A stretch of DNA of 64,000 nucleotides from Stomorhina lunata (Eukaryota > Arthropoda > Insecta > Diptera > Rhiniidae). Of this stretch, positions 1 through 11,451 are shown piece after piece (within the stretch, counting starts at the first letter, position 1; each line of letters opens with the position of its first letter). The notes below the pieces were generated by a model. That model had not been told where the DNA came from. It ran no database searches and worked only from the letters and a program-made list of their open reading frames with translations. The stretch is from contig OW121741.1 of the NCBI GenBank assembly GCA_933228675.1, positions 53,301,186 through 53,365,185 on the forward strand. Reading direction: 5' to 3'. Both the position numbers and the translations under genes were made by a program.

Positions 1-1013
1 TGTCAACATATATGTATATCAATAGGCCCCGATTTGATCCCAATGTCTCCATTTGGACCAAAAGAACTACAAAGTCAATACTAAGTAAATAGTGGTAATG
101 TCTACTGGTAGATTTCGTAGGAACTCTAAATGTTAAATGTCAATAGTAGATAACATTGGATGGGGCAAAATAGGCAAGTAGTACTGGAGACATTGTCAAT
201 AGCAAAACAGTATTGTTTCTCTGACGGCATTTACTGCAGGGTTTGTTCTGTAACTAAATAGTATATTTTCAATCCCAGCAATCATTTCCTTGTACAAAAG
301 AATAATTGCTACATAAATAATTTGTAATATTAAATACACTAAATAACTATTTAAACTATAACTATTTAAACTATTTAAACACTAAAATAAATAAAAACTG
401 TTTTTGATATTTAAAGCTAAATAAAAGAAATTATAAATAAACACATTTTCAATTTAATCTACATATAAAATACGATCTTAATATAAAAAATCGCCGTTTT
501 GCTACAAATTATCATGGATTAAGTTAAAAAACCTTAGAAATTACTAAAATATCACAGATTAATTAAACTACTGTAACTTTAATATAAATTAATTTTTCAC
601 TTGCAATAATTAAAGTAAACCCAAATTAAAAATATATTTCTATTAATTCACAATTTAAAAAAATAAAAAAACTACAAATCGATTAAAAAAAAAAACAAAT
701 CAATTAAAAAAAAAACAAATCAATTAAAAAAATAATAAAAATTTGTTGAAAATATACCCCACTCATTACTTGAACGGATTTAAACAATATCTTGAGAATC
801 GCTGGTCACGTTTTTAAATGTTTTGGCATTTGGTCTAAGCGAAATTATTTATCAATTTAATCATTTAGAAATATTTTCGATTTGTTTTCCCATTTGACTT
901 CACTCGTATCTAATATCTACTTATCCCCATTGCATACCTCAGAAGATTTATTATGTCAATGTTAGACATATTAAATCTTATTCGCGTCTCCGATCGGGTC
1001 GTAGAGTTTCAGG
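1..1013. other. AT-rich stretch, no gene recognised
   Basis: I see no coding frame of useful length, no RNA gene and no clear element boundary. The 600-740 part is dominated by A-runs. It may be intergenic DNA or very old transposon remains. Confidence 0.5.
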
Positions 1014-1379
1014 CAGGGACTGTTACGGTTATGACTTTTATAATAAAACTAAAAAAATAACTGTTATTTTTTTATTTTTATTTTTTTAATCCGAAATAAA
1101 AGTTATTTTTTGATTTTTTTTTTAATCAAAAATAAAAGTTAATTTGGTTATTTTTATTTTAATATTATATCAGGCAATTTTTGCCTTTTATTTTAAAATT
1201 TAATTTTTCTACAATCTCTGAGCGATATCTTTTGTAATATACTTTTTCGAGCTGCAATTTTTTTTAATTTTTTCTTGTAAAAGTGACAAATACAAACTCA
1301 TTATCAATAGAAAAAGCTCAAATTAAAAAAAAAATAAAATAAAAGCTCAATTATATTCTCTATAGAAAAACTGCTTTCA

Positions 1380-1560
1380 AACAGTATTCCCTATACAAAA
1401 ATGTTATACAAAAGTATTCTCTATAGAAAAACTGTCATATAAAAGTATTGTCTACAGGAAAACTGTTATAATAAAGTATTTTCTACAGTAAAACTATTGT
1501 ACAGAAGTATTCTCCATAGGAAAACTGTTATACAAAAGTATTCTTTATAGAAAACTTTCC
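1380..1560. repeat. CTATAG-type ~32-bp tandem repeats, left arm
   Basis: About five degenerate units of 32-33 bp built on CTATAGAAAAACTGTTATAC followed by AAAAGTATTCT. The same units occur inverted on the right arm at about 3585-3775. Period and CTATAG core resemble the 32-bp minisatellite at 45456-50180. Confidence 0.6.
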
Positions 1561-2814
1561 CATTTCTTTTGGAAAATTTTGAAAATGTCCCTTTATTTTG
1601 GGAAATTTTGAAAACTTCCTATAACTTTTGGGAAATTTTTGAAAATGTCCCTTTATTTTGGAAAATTTTGAAAATGTCCCTTTATTTTGGGAAATTTTGA
1701 AAAATTCCCATTATTTTAAGAAATTTTGAAAATATCCTGTTAGTTTGGGAAATTTTAAAAATTTCCCATTACTTTGGGTAATTTTGACAATATCCCATTA
1801 TTTTGGGAAAATTTAAAAATATACCATTATTTTGGGAAACTTTGAAAATTTCCTATTATTTTGGGAAATTTTGAAAATATCCAATTATTTTGGTAAGTTT
1901 TGAAAATTTCCCATTATTTTGGGAAATTTTGAAAAATTCACATTATTTTGGGAAATTTTGAAAATTTCCCATTATTTTGGGAAATTTTGAAAATTTCCCA
2001 TTATTTTTGGGAAATTTTGAAAATTTCCCATTATTTTGGGAAATTTTGAAAAATTCTCATTATTTTGGGAAATTTTGAAAGCATCCTATTATTTTGATAA
2101 ATTTTGAAAATGTCCCTTTATTTTGCTAAATTTTGAAAATTTCCCATTATTTTGGGAAATTTCCCATTATTTGGGAAATTTTGAAAATTTCCCATTATTT
2201 TGGGATATTTTGAAAATTTCCCATTATTTTTTGAAATTTTGAAAATTTCCCATTATTTTGGGAAATTTTCCCATTATTTTGGGAAATTTTCCCATTATTT
2301 TGGGAAATTTTGAAAATATCCTATTATTTTGGGAAATTTAGAAAACATCCTATTATTTTGGGAAATTTTGAAAATTTTGAAAATTTCCAATTATTTTGGG
2401 AAGTTTTGAAAATTTCCATTATTTTGGGAAATTTTGAAAATTTCCCATTATTTTGGAAAATTTTCCCAAAATAAGTTTTGAAAATTTCCCATTATTTTGG
2501 GAAATTTTTAAAAATTCCCATTATTTTGGGAAATTTTGAAAACATCCTATTATTTTGGGAAATTTAGAAAACATCCTATTATTTTGGGAAATTTTGAAAA
2601 TTTCCAATTATTTTGGGAAATTTTAAAAATTTCCCATTATTTTGGGAAATTTTCAAGATTTCCTATTATTTTGAGTATATTTAAAAATTTTCCATTATTT
2701 TGGGAAGTTTTGAAAATTTCCCATTATTTTGGGAAATTTTTAAATATCCAGTTATTTTTGGATGTTTTGAAAATTTCCCATTATTTTGGAGAATTTTTAA
2801 AATTTCCCATTAAT
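1560..2814 (+). repeat. 29-bp minisatellite, left inner arm
   Basis: Tandem units of about 29 bp, consensus CCCATTATTTTGGGAAATTT followed by TGAAAATTT, with many point variants and some short units. Each unit contains the short palindrome CCCATTATTTTGGG. Open frames here are repeat artefacts. Confidence 0.85.
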
Positions 2815-3580
2815 AATGGGAAATTTTTAAAATTTCCCAAAATAAAGGGACATTTTCAAAATTTTCCAAAATAATAGGATGTTTTCAAAATTTCCCAAAA
2901 TAATGGGAATTTTTCAAAATTTCCCAAAATAATGGGAAATTTTCAAAATTCCCCAATATAATGGGAAATTTTGAAAATTTCCCAAAATAATGGTAAATTT
3001 TCAAATATACCCAAAATAATGGGAAATTTTGAAAATTTCCCAAAATAATGGGAAATTTTCAAAATTTCCCAAAATAATGGGAATTTTTCAAAATTTCCCA
3101 AAATAATGGGAAATTTCCAAAATTTCACAAAATAATGGGAAATTTTCAAAATTTCCCAAAATAATAGGATGTTTTCAAAATTTCCCAAAATAATAGGATG
3201 TTTTCAAAATTTCCCAAAATAATGGGAATTTTTCAAAATTTCCCACAATAATGGGAAATTTTCAAAACTTCCAAAAATAATTGGATATTTTCAAAATTTC
3301 CCAAAATAATGGGAAATTTTCAAAATTTCCCAAAATAATGGGAAATTGCCAAAATTACCCAAAGTAATGAGAAATTTTCAAAATTTCCCAAAATGATGGG
3401 ATATTTTCAATATTTCCCAAAATAATGGGAATTTTTCAAAATTTGCCAAAATAAAGGGACATTTTCAAAATTTTCCAAAATAAAGGGACATTTTCAAAAT
3501 TTCCCAAAAGATATAGGAAGTTTTCAAAATTTCCCAAAATAAAGGGACATTTTAAAAATTTTCCAAAAGAAATGGGAAAG
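2815..3580 (-). repeat. 29-bp minisatellite, right inner arm (inverted)
   Basis: The same 29-bp unit as on the left but reverse-complemented (TTTCCCAAAATAATGGGAAA core). The switch is sharp, around CATTAATAATGGG at 2806-2820. The arm is shorter than the left one, so the palindrome is unequal. Confidence 0.85.
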
Positions 3581-3630
3581 TTTTCTATAAAGAATACTTT
3601 TTATAATAGTTTTCCTATAGATAATACTTT

Positions 3631-4233
3631 TGTATAACAGTTTTACTGTAGAAAATACTTTAGTATAACAGTTTTCCTGTAGAGAATACTTTTGTATGAC
3701 AGTTTTTCTATAGAGAATACTTTTGTATAACATTTTTGTATAGGGAATACTGTTTGAAAGCAGTTTTTCTATAGAGAATATAATTTTTTGAGACTTTTTC
3801 TATTGATAAAGAGTTTGTATTTGTCACTTTTACAAGAAAAAATTAAAAAAAATTGCTGCTCGAAAAAGTATATTACAAAAGATATCGCTCAGAGATTGTT
3901 TAAAAAAAATTAAATTTTAAAATAAAAGGCAATATACTTTTGTATAACAGTTTTACTGTAGAAAATACTTTAGTATAACAGTTTTCCTGTAGAGAATACT
4001 TTTGTATGACAGTTTTTCTATAGAGAATACTTTTGTATAACATTTTTGTATAGGGAATACTGTTTGAAAGCAGTTTTTCTATAGAGAATATAATTTTTTG
4101 AGACTTTTTCTATTGATAAAGAGTTTGTATTTGTCACTTTTACAAGAAAAAAATTGCTGCTCGAAAAAGTATATTACAAAAGATATCGCTCAGAGATTGT
4201 TTAAAAAAAATTAAATTTTAAAATAAAAGGCAA
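3631..4233. repeat. ~305-bp direct tandem duplication in right arm
   Basis: The block starting TGTATAACAGTTTTACTGTA occurs at 3631 and again at 3941, and both copies run through to AAAATAAAAGGCAA. The offset changes from 310 to 301 because the second copy lacks part of an A-run. The duplication occurred after the palindrome formed, since the left arm has one copy. Confidence 0.8.
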
Positions 4234-4316
4234 AAATTGCCTGATATAATATTAAAATAAAAATAACCGACAAAAAATGTGCAAAAAAATATGAAACAAA
4301 CATACTCGTTATAAAT

Positions 4317-4497
4317 TGAGCGATATAATAAATGACAATCATAACCGGCAGAATTTGTGCGATTTAATAAACGACAGAAATAACCGGCAGAGTTTGTGCG
4401 ATATAATAAACGACAGAAATAACCGGCAGAATTTGTGCGATATAATAAACGACAGAAATAACCGGCAGACTTTGTGCGATATAATAAACGACAACGT
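4317..4497. repeat. 39-bp tandem repeat, ~4.6 copies
   Basis: Units begin GCGATATAATAAACGACAGA and continue AATAACCGGCAGAATTTGT. Because 39 is divisible by 3 the array is open in one frame, but nothing else suggests a protein. The preceding sequence at 4262-4285 (AATAACCGACAAAAAATGTG) resembles part of a unit, so the array may have grown from the palindrome's edge. Confidence 0.8.
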
Positions 4498-4699
4498 CAG
4501 GTCGTGACGTTGTGACGAAATCTTAAACAAGTTCAACGAACTAGAAGAAGAAATTCAGGTTGAAACTCTCCAATTTTGAGGCTCATGTTAAGGTTTTATC
4601 AAGGATGATATTTGGATGATCTTTGTCAGCGATGGGGTACTAGTACCATCCAAAACCCCCCACTTAATGCTTCTGTTGATACTACTCCCAACATATCGT

Positions 4700-5515
4700 T
4701 ACCCCCTTGTGACACCGTGGTGTTTCATGGCGATTACCAGTCATGGCCAACGTTCCGCAGGAAGTAACATCAGGAAGATACAAAGAACAATAAACAATTA
4801 TGTGACCAATCTAACACTGTTGAAGATCTTCACAGCACACAATATCGAGCTACCCAGTTGGAAACAAATGGATGCCTTCCTGACTTCAAGATTTCAAACT
4901 CTGGAATCAGTTGCTGAAATTCGTAGTACATTTGCCAACCCTAATAGCTCAAACTACAATAAATTCCCCAAATCTAAGCCCCAAAACTTTTCGGATAAAA
5001 GAAAAGTGAATACTTTTAATAATAATGTTTCATCGGATAAACCTGGGAAATGTTCGATATGTTCTAATGTACATCCCCTTCGTCTCTGTCCCTCATTTCT
5101 TGGAATGTCAATTGAAAAACGTTTTTCTATCGTCAGACAACAAAAACGGTGCACTAACTGTCTAGGAACACCCCATGAGTTTAAGAAGTGTCGGAGCCAA
5201 TATGTTTGCCACTTATGGAAACAAAAGAATCATTCGCTGTTTCATCGTACAAATGTAGTACCGACCTCAAACCACAAAGCGAATAAGACTGCAACTACAA
5301 CCCCTTATACCAACTCGAGTACTCCTGCAGTTACTAACCCCCATTTAAATATGAATCCCTCTACCTCAGCCGAGGCTGCAATCCATACACGACAAACTTA
5401 TTCAACGCAATTACAGTCCGCTTCAAATTCGACAATTTTACTCGGTACTACACTTGTCGACATTTTTACTAATGACCTAAAGTACACCGTACGTGCGCTC
5501 ATAGATTCGGCATCT
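4700..5515 (+). pseudogene. BEL/Pao gag with zinc knuckles and start of A17 protease
   Basis: The 4700-4770 part, in another frame, encodes the BEL motif VFHGDYQSWPTFR. After a deletion, the long frame carries LPSWKQMDAFLTSR and LESVAEIRST, typical of BEL Gag. A cysteine-rich zinc-binding region at 5050-5260 follows the pattern CSIC-HPLRLCPSF, CTNCLG-HEFKKC and the degraded CHLWKQKNHSLFH, where a cysteine has become Trp. The frame ends in an A17 aspartic protease start, with LLGTTLVDIF and RALIDSAS; the usual DSGS has become DSAS just before the stop. Family assignment is firm; the gene is not functional. Confidence 0.8.
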
Positions 5516-7045
5516 TGAAACACCTACAAACCAAACTTGCTCTAAAAAGTCGATCATCGCAAATGCAGGTACATGGATTGAATGAAGCATTAACACAACT
5601 ATGCCACATCCGTATTGGACCGACTATTGATGACTATTTTAAAACTTTCACAGATGCTTTGGTCGTCAAAAAGCTCACTGGTCAACTCCCCCACTAAACG
5701 TTATCTGCATTGAAAAGTGGCATATTTTCCGAATTAACTCCAGCGGATTCTCAGTCTCATATGCGTTTAGAGATTGAGCTACGATGTTTACCCCAAAATA
5801 TTAAGGAATGGCATCCAATGGGATAATAATCGTTCTTAAGTCGCTCAACAGACCGTCTTCGGATGTATTATTACTGGGAAAATTTCCACTAGGAGTCATT
5901 TTCAGTCAGTCTCATCATTTTATAATGCGTCGTCCTCAATGATCAACTCCAGAGATTCTGGGTGCTTGAAGAGACTCTAAGGAAACCACGAATCTCGGAC
6001 GAAGACCTACACTGCGAGAATGTGTATAAATCTACCACTCACCGCAACTGCGATGGTCGTTTTACGGTTTCGCTTCCTTTTCGGCGGGAGTATTCAGAAG
6101 ATATGAAAATCGGATCATCGCGTTATATAGCCCCTTCCCAATTTCTGAAAAACGAATGTAGACTTTTGAAAAACCCCCAACTGAAGTCAGAATACGACTC
6201 TCAATCAAATGACTAACGTCACTTCTAATACTCACAGTCCCACATATCGTCGTTGAAAATCCAAAACTGCATATCATCAAAAAAATCAAAATCGACTTTT
6301 TGATTGATTATGATTCGTAAAGTTGTATTACATGTCTCTACCAATTTTTAGATTTTTACGACCAAAAATAACGGTTTTATATCAATAATTCAAAATTGCG
6401 TATCAACATGTGCACTATTTTCAAAATTCAAATATGCGTATCATCAAACTTGGGGTAAGATATGAAAATAAAATATTTGAATTTAAAAAAAATATATATT
6501 TGAATTTTTGCTTCTCCTGTAAAATTTGAAAAAGTGTTACGCAGTTTTGGATTTTCAACGACGATATTATCTTCCCCATCATGCGATCATTAACCCGAGA
6601 GCACTACAATTAACCATTGTGTAGTGTTTAACGCTTCAAGCCCATCTTCGAATGGTAGAAGCCTTAACGATTTACTCTGTCCAGGTCCAACGTTACAAGC
6701 CGACTTAATAATTCTTATCTTGCGATGGAGACTATATTTAGATATTTCTTCAATTCAGATATCGAAAAGATGTATCGCCAAATTCTCCAAAATCCATCAC
6801 ACACCCCGTTCCAGAGGATCATTTTCCGTAGATCCCCCGAAGAAGATCCACAAGACTTCGAACTGAACACAGTTACTGCTGAAGTTGTCGAAAATCTGTT
6901 AGCAAACGAATCCCACTGTTTCTAACATCCATCGGAACTATATTTACGTAGATGACGTACTCGCTGGTGCCCACACCATATGCTAGAAACACAATCACGG
7001 CTACTGGCTACAACCTGTCAAAATTAAGTTACACGCATTCAAATG
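5515..7045 (+). pseudogene. BEL/Pao protease tail and reverse transcriptase fragments
   Basis: 5515-5800 continues the A17 region (QMQVHGLNEALTQ). 5960-6240 encodes CENVYKSTTHRNCDGRF and SRYIAPSQFLKNE, sequences typical of the BEL region before the RT. Removing the insert at 6248-6563 rejoins a frame reading SPTYYLPHHAIINP. RT motifs follow: VFNASS and SLNDLLCPGPTLQ (6620-6690), RWRLYLD with IEKMYRQILQNP in a shifted frame (6720-6800), and the catalytic box as YVDDVLAGAHTI (about 6940-6980). The stretch between IEKMYRQ and YVDD is shortened by deletion, and several frames are needed to read it all. Confidence 0.75.
6248..6563. mobile_element. 316-bp MITE inserted in BEL RT, ATAT target duplication
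   Basis: Termini CGTCGTTGAAAATCCAAAAC and GTTTTGGATTTTCAACGACG are inverted repeats of more than 20 bp. Both sides carry ATAT (6244-6247 and 6564-6567). Removing the element plus one ATAT restores the BEL frame across the site, which confirms the boundaries. The interior has no coding capacity. Superfamily is not assigned. Confidence 0.8.
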
Positions 7046-7062
7046 GGAATACATTTTTTAGC

Positions 7063-8022
7063 GTCGGCACAGCTACACGACTACCGACCACCGTTATAGC
7101 TGTAGCCAATAACAGATTTAGTGCTGTCAACACCATAGAATATTGAAATAAATGAGCAATTTAAGCCACTTAACTTTATTTACAACAATTGTGAAGGAAA
7201 TTTAAATAAACAATTAATATACTTATCAAATATTTATATAAATATATAATGTATATAATTATATCTGATAAATATATGACATACAAATTTATATTTATAT
7301 AACTTTGCCTCAATAAAAGTAAATTTTTAAGAAGTTAATTTTTAAATTGTCATAACTCACACACTTCATGTGCTAGACCTACGTAGTTTTGGTTATATAA
7401 AAGCCTGTATAAAATCTGTTATTTAAAAAAGCATACTTATATCTATTTGGATTTAAGATATTTGTATTAAAAAAATGTCGGTTTTAAAAATAAGTTTTTA
7501 GGATATGGGCTCTTAATCCGTTATAAATCGGAAGAATATATTATTTGAAAAGTATTTTTAGTAGCATTTGTTTGATACCAAAAAAGTTAATATCGGATAC
7601 AAGCTTCTAAAGTTATGCCCTATAATTCTTAAAATTTAAAAAGCTCATAACTCTCAAACTATAAGTGATTCCACTAAAATCTTTCTATTAGAATTTTTTG
7701 ATTTATATATACTATCAGGTACATGAAAACCGTTGATATCGGAGGATTTAATTTTTTTAATTTTTTATCTGTTGGCTTTTGTTTTATTTGGTAAGTTTAT
7801 TATAACTTATTCTTTGTTTATTATTAATAATAGTTCTTAATATATTTCAGGTATTGGTATGAACTTGAATAAAATGATAATAGAGAAAGTAGTTCAAACG
7901 TCAAAAATCTATATCTGAACTTTTCAATGCAGCTGCCGTCTTAAAAAAAATTAAGTAGCTGACTACAAGGCGACTGTTGCAGCCAACGACTTTTGTAGTC
8001 GGTGTTCGTGTAGCCTGCTGTC
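7063..8022. mobile_element. Probable ~960-bp non-autonomous DNA element in BEL RT
   Basis: The left part CGGCACAGCTACACGACTAC matches, inverted, the right part read as CAGCAGGCTACACGAACACC (about 21 of 26 positions). BEL sequence is present on both sides: YNLSKL-type RT before and ALKARNDLIDVLQ-type RT after. The interior (7140-7960) is AT-rich with no gene. No clear target duplication was found, so the edges are approximate. Confidence 0.45.
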
Positions 8023-8039
8023 GTGATTGTGTTTATAGC

Positions 8040-8800
8040 ATTATCCTCTGCCCTCAAAGCTAGAAACGATCTGATTGATGTGCTACAGTCATCCCGCTGG
8101 TTAGCTGGCTACCAAAATAATCGTAGCCAATATAATTATGCAACATATATGGCGTGACGAAACGGACTGGGATTAAGACCTTAATGAGACTACCTTACAA
8201 CAGTGGCGAGAATTCCTTGATGACTACCCAAATATAGACGATATCAAAATTCCCCGGTATTTGGACTTCGATTGATCATACTCTATCGAGCTACACGGAT
8301 TCTGCGACGCTTACTATATATCCGCGCAGAAAATCAAGGTTGTGTGTCTACTTATTAACTTGTAGCGGAAACTAAAGCTGCCTCCGTAAATTTGTCTCAC
8401 TTCCCCGGAAAGAGCTTTGTGGAGCTGAGTTAATGGCTAAAATGATCTACTCTATTCAATCCGAATTAAAACTTAAGAATCTGAACATATTTTTATTGAC
8501 AGATTCCAAAGCAGCTACAAAAACCTCCGAATATATGGAAAACCTTTGTGGAAAACAGATTTTCCTCCATTATTGAAAAGGTTGGAAGTCAATCTTGGTC
8601 TTATGTTGACTCCAAAAGCAACCCCGCGGACTTACACTATCCCAACTCGGATCTAACGAATTGTGGTGGTATGGACCTACATGGCTTAGACTTCCCCATA
8701 GCCAATGGCCGATTAATAGTGGTACCTTTTCAACCGAAAAAGAAGCCAAACCAAATTAGGTTCACGTTAATCAGCTACACAACACTGACATACTGAACAA
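8040..8800 (+). pseudogene. BEL/Pao RT C-terminus and RNase H remains
   Basis: The sequence encodes, with stops, IWRDETDWD, LQQWREFLDDYPNIDDIKIP and the BEL RNase H hallmark ELHGFCDAYYISAQ (8285-8325). LLTDSKAAT lies near 8495-8520. At 8570-8640 it has SQSWSYVDSKSNPADL, the usual BEL link from RNase H to the integrase region. A frameshift near 8540 and stops near 8180 and 8275 break it. No catalytic function is expected. Confidence 0.75.
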
Positions 8801-8822
8801 CTTCTCGGAATTTCCACGAGCA

Positions 8823-10110
8823 ATGCGTGTCATCTGTTGGATTTTTCGATTTTATTACCGATGTAACAAAAATCTCCACCACCTTTTGCAAACATCCGAA
8901 GAATTAACCCGATTACAGTTTAATATTGCAAAATCTAAAATGATTATTGCCAGCCAAAAGTTATACTTCGGACATGAATATGACTTACTATCTCGAAATC
9001 CCCGAAAAAGCAGCCTACTTACGTTAAATCCATTCATAAATCCAAATGGCATTATAAGAATCAATGGTCGTCTAACTAATTCACCATCTCTAAACTATGA
9101 CAAGCGATCCCCAGTTCTACTCCCCTACCATGCACGCTACACCCGCCTTTTCTTAACATACTTACATAAGTATTCAATCCATGGTCAGAACGCTCTGTTA
9201 TATCGATTAATGAGACAGTACTATTACGTTCCTAGACTGAAAACGCTTATAAAATCTATAATTTCAGGATGTCGCATTTGCGTTATTCAAAAACACTATC
9301 AGCAGAGAGAACCACGATGTCACGACCTTTCACCAATACAAGTGTGGACTTTGCCTGGCCGTTTGATTGAAGACATACGTTGGTCGCGGCTGTAAAATGA
9401 CAAAAGGCTGTGTTTTGGTGTTTATTTGCTTCTAGACTAAGGCCATACATCTTGAGGCCTTTGCCAGATTCTTTAGTAGAAGAGGTTCCCCCAGTGCAAT
9501 GTTCTCAGATAATGACTCAGCATTCGTTGGCGCTTCCCATATTTTGGATGCCGATATAGCACATTTCGTCTCTTATATACGCCAAAACCTCCTTGATCAA
9601 CAGGTTGTAGCCCCTCTCGAATGGCACTTCATTCCGCCTGGTGCCCACATATGGGTGGTCTTTGGGAGGCAGGAGTTAAGAGCTTTAAGATGCATCTTAA
9701 ACGTGTTTCTAACACCCAAAGCTTCACATTTGAAGAGTTCTCTACCTTACTTGCTAGAATTGAAGCATGTCTGAATTCTATGCCTTTAAGTCCCAATAGC
9801 GATAATCCCACTGATCTTTTAGCACTTACCCCCGGTCATTTCCTTATAGGTGGTCCCTTATTATCTCCAACAGAACCTAATCTTTCAGACCACTCACTGA
9901 GTTACGTAAATCGTTGGCAGAAGCTCAAAGTTCTACATCACCATTTCGCTACAAGGTGGAAAGAGGAATACCTCAAAGAGCTCCTCAAGCGTTTTAAAAG
10001 GAAACACCCCCAGCGAGATTTTATTACCGCATAGGACGAATTGAAAAAGTTATTCGTGGTACCGATAATCACATACGAGTCGCTGAAATACGAACTGCCC
10101 CGACAACAAC
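8823..10110 (+). pseudogene. BEL/Pao integrase with DUF5641-like C-terminus
   Basis: 8823-9395 encodes the zinc-binding H2C2 region: HKYSIHGQNALLYRLMRQYY followed by CRICVIQKH. The DDE core follows in pieces: the first-strand region near 9340-9440 is frameshifted (VLVFICF, KAIHLE), then MFSDNDSAFVGA supplies the second Asp (9499 onward). A frameshift separates this from 9621-10034, which carries HMGGLWEAGVKSFK with the third acidic residue and the DUF5641-type tail GHFLIGGPLLSPTEPN and NRWQKLK. At 10022-10100 a further frame reads GRIEKVIRGTDNHIRVAEI, the expected C-terminal beta-rich end. All parts are in the correct order on the plus strand. Confidence 0.8.
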
Positions 10111-10264
10111 GCCGCAGCCGTTCGCCATTGGAAAAAAGAAACAATCGTCAACGTCGTCGTTTATAATCATATATAAGATTGTCGTCTGTGCCCTCAAGAC
10201 CCGTTACGAAGATGCTTCAAATTCAAACGCATGAATGTGACTGAAAAACTTAGAATTGTCAAAC

Positions 10265-10405
10265 GTCGTCGATACTGAGAGAATTGTCTAGCACACTCGC
10301 ATCTCATAAGTCGATGTTGTAGTTCTGACCGCTGTCGTCGATACTGAGAGAATTGTCTAGCACACTCGCATCTCATAAGCCGATGTTGTAGTTCTGACCG
10401 CTGTC
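10265..10405. repeat. 69-bp direct tandem repeat, 2 copies
   Basis: The block starting GTCGTCGATACTGAGAGAAT occurs at 10265 and 10334 with only one or two differences. It lies between the BEL integrase tail and the second BEL protease fragment. Confidence 0.85.
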
Positions 10406-10443
10406 GACAGCGTCATCACTCTCTTCTTTATCGTCATCAACGG

Positions 10444-10905
10444 TTGCAAAAGAATCGAAGAGCCATCAACTCCTCTAGAATCACCACTAGGTCCCGTCCT
10501 GTCACACTTCTTCCCACTGTAGTTGTGAAAATTAAATTAGGTGGGCAATGGCGCAAAGCAAGAGGCTTACTAAGCCCCTGTAAAGATGTCAGCTCTATAG
10601 CAGCGTTCTTAGTCAAGCGCTATAATCTAACTGAAGAACAAATAGGCTCAGACCGGTGGTGTAAGATTCGAATACGTCCCCATTTTATATGCTACTCTTA
10701 TATTCAACGTAGTCGATTATCTTCATCGAAAACATCCGAAGGAGAAAATCGAGGAATGGGTCGCATTACCACACTGGGTTCTGATATATATCCCCCACTG
10801 ATCAAACCAAGTCTTCAACCAGATGGCTCAGGACACAGTCCTTGGATGGACAATTATTGGCACATTTGGTGTTTAAATATGAACCTCAAAATGCTTTTCT
10901 GTATC
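10444..10905 (+). pseudogene. Second BEL/Pao A17 protease fragment
   Basis: The frame encodes LLPTVVVKIKLGGQWRKARG, LLSPCKDVSSIAAFLVKRY and, further on, TLGSDIYPPLIKPSLQPDG. This order matches BEL A17 proteases, where a retained LLPTA-type strand, an RALLDSGS-type active site and a LGADVY-type loop occur. The active site here reads SPCKDVSS, without the catalytic Asp. It follows the integrase tail of the first BEL, so it belongs to a different BEL copy or family. The fragment ends at a TA microsatellite. Confidence 0.65.
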
Positions 10906-10918
10906 TAAAGTTTGTTTT

Positions 10919-10980
<62 letters not shown>
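10919..10980. repeat. TA/TG microsatellite
   Basis: About 60 bp of alternating TA with one TGTG interruption, separating the BEL fragment from a Tc1 fragment. Confidence 0.9.
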
Positions 10981-10984
<4 letters not shown>

Positions 10985-11338
10985 TGATTTTGCCGGCCAA
11001 ATCACCCGTCTTACTCCCATTGAAAACCTTTTTGGGATACTCAAAAGAGAGGTAGCCGGAAAAAGGTTCAAAAATAAATGTGGGTTTTTCAAAGATTGAA
11101 ATCAGAGTGGGAAAAAGTTCAAAAACTAGGGTTAATACACGAAGTACTGAATTTGTTGCTTTTGAAACAATTTGTTTTTATCAATTTCTAAGAATTTGTT
11201 AATTTAATATGTTAATTCTCTTAATATTTTTAATTTACACAAAAAATATAAAATATAGTTTCCTATAACGAACTGTAAATAAAAAAAAAAAAAAATATGT
11301 AGGGAGATGAATTATTTTGCTTTTGTTCTGCACAACAC

Positions 11339-11340
<2 letters not shown>
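10981..11340 (+). pseudogene. Tc1-type transposase C-terminal fragment with 3' flank
   Basis: The frame opens as ITRLTPIENLFGILKREVAG and continues KRFKNK. In Tc1 transposases the sequence SPDLNPIENLW carries the catalytic Glu; here PIEN retains it but SPDLN has decayed. Only the last 40 or so residues remain, and the frame stops at 11097-11099 although the family continues about 20 residues, seen frameshifted as SEWEK-like sequence. Downstream AT-rich DNA to 11340 probably includes the element's 3' end. Confidence 0.7.
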
Positions 11341-11370
<30 letters not shown>

Positions 11371-11451
11371 TAGTTTTCTAAAACGAACTGTAAGTAAAAC
11401 ATATATATTTATGTAAAGAGATGAATTATTTTGCTTTTGTTCTGCACAACA

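Larger units (their letters stand above)
1014..4270. mobile_element. Foldback-like palindromic element with hAT-like left end
   Basis: From about 1147 to 4268 the sequence is one large imperfect inverted repeat. The outer arms share the segment containing AGGCAATTTTTGCC and the segment containing GAGCGATATCTTTTGTAATA, in opposite orientation. The inner arms are minisatellite arrays that switch strand near 2815. The left edge at 1014 starts CAGGGACTGTTACGGTTAT, close to the terminus of the hAT copies at 13395 and 23087 (CAGGGACCGTAACGGTTAT). No matching right CCCTG terminus is visible, so the right end is lost or replaced. There is no coding sequence. Foldback-type organisation is seen directly; relation to hAT is inferred from the terminus. 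Confidence 0.6.
4560..10130 (+). mobile_element. Decayed BEL/Pao LTR retrotransposon
   Basis: Remains of gag, A17 protease, reverse transcriptase, RNase H, integrase and the DUF5641 tail occur in BEL/Pao order on the plus strand. Many stops, frameshifts and deletions interrupt them, and two short non-autonomous elements are inserted (6248-6563 and 7063-8022). I see no LTR, primer site or polypurine tract. No domain is complete in one frame, so this is an old, dead copy. Confidence 0.85.

Noticed and set aside
2536..3188. Open frames with FGKF-, FPII- and PLFWEI-type repeats
   Set aside because: Translations of the 29-bp minisatellite; the frame changes with unit length variants.
4316..4507. 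A 63-codon frame of 13-residue repeats
   Set aside because: The 39-bp array is a multiple of three; no start context, domain or continuation.
10919..10980. TATA-rich tract as a promoter
   Set aside because: A plain TA microsatellite next to decayed fragments, with no gene to drive.
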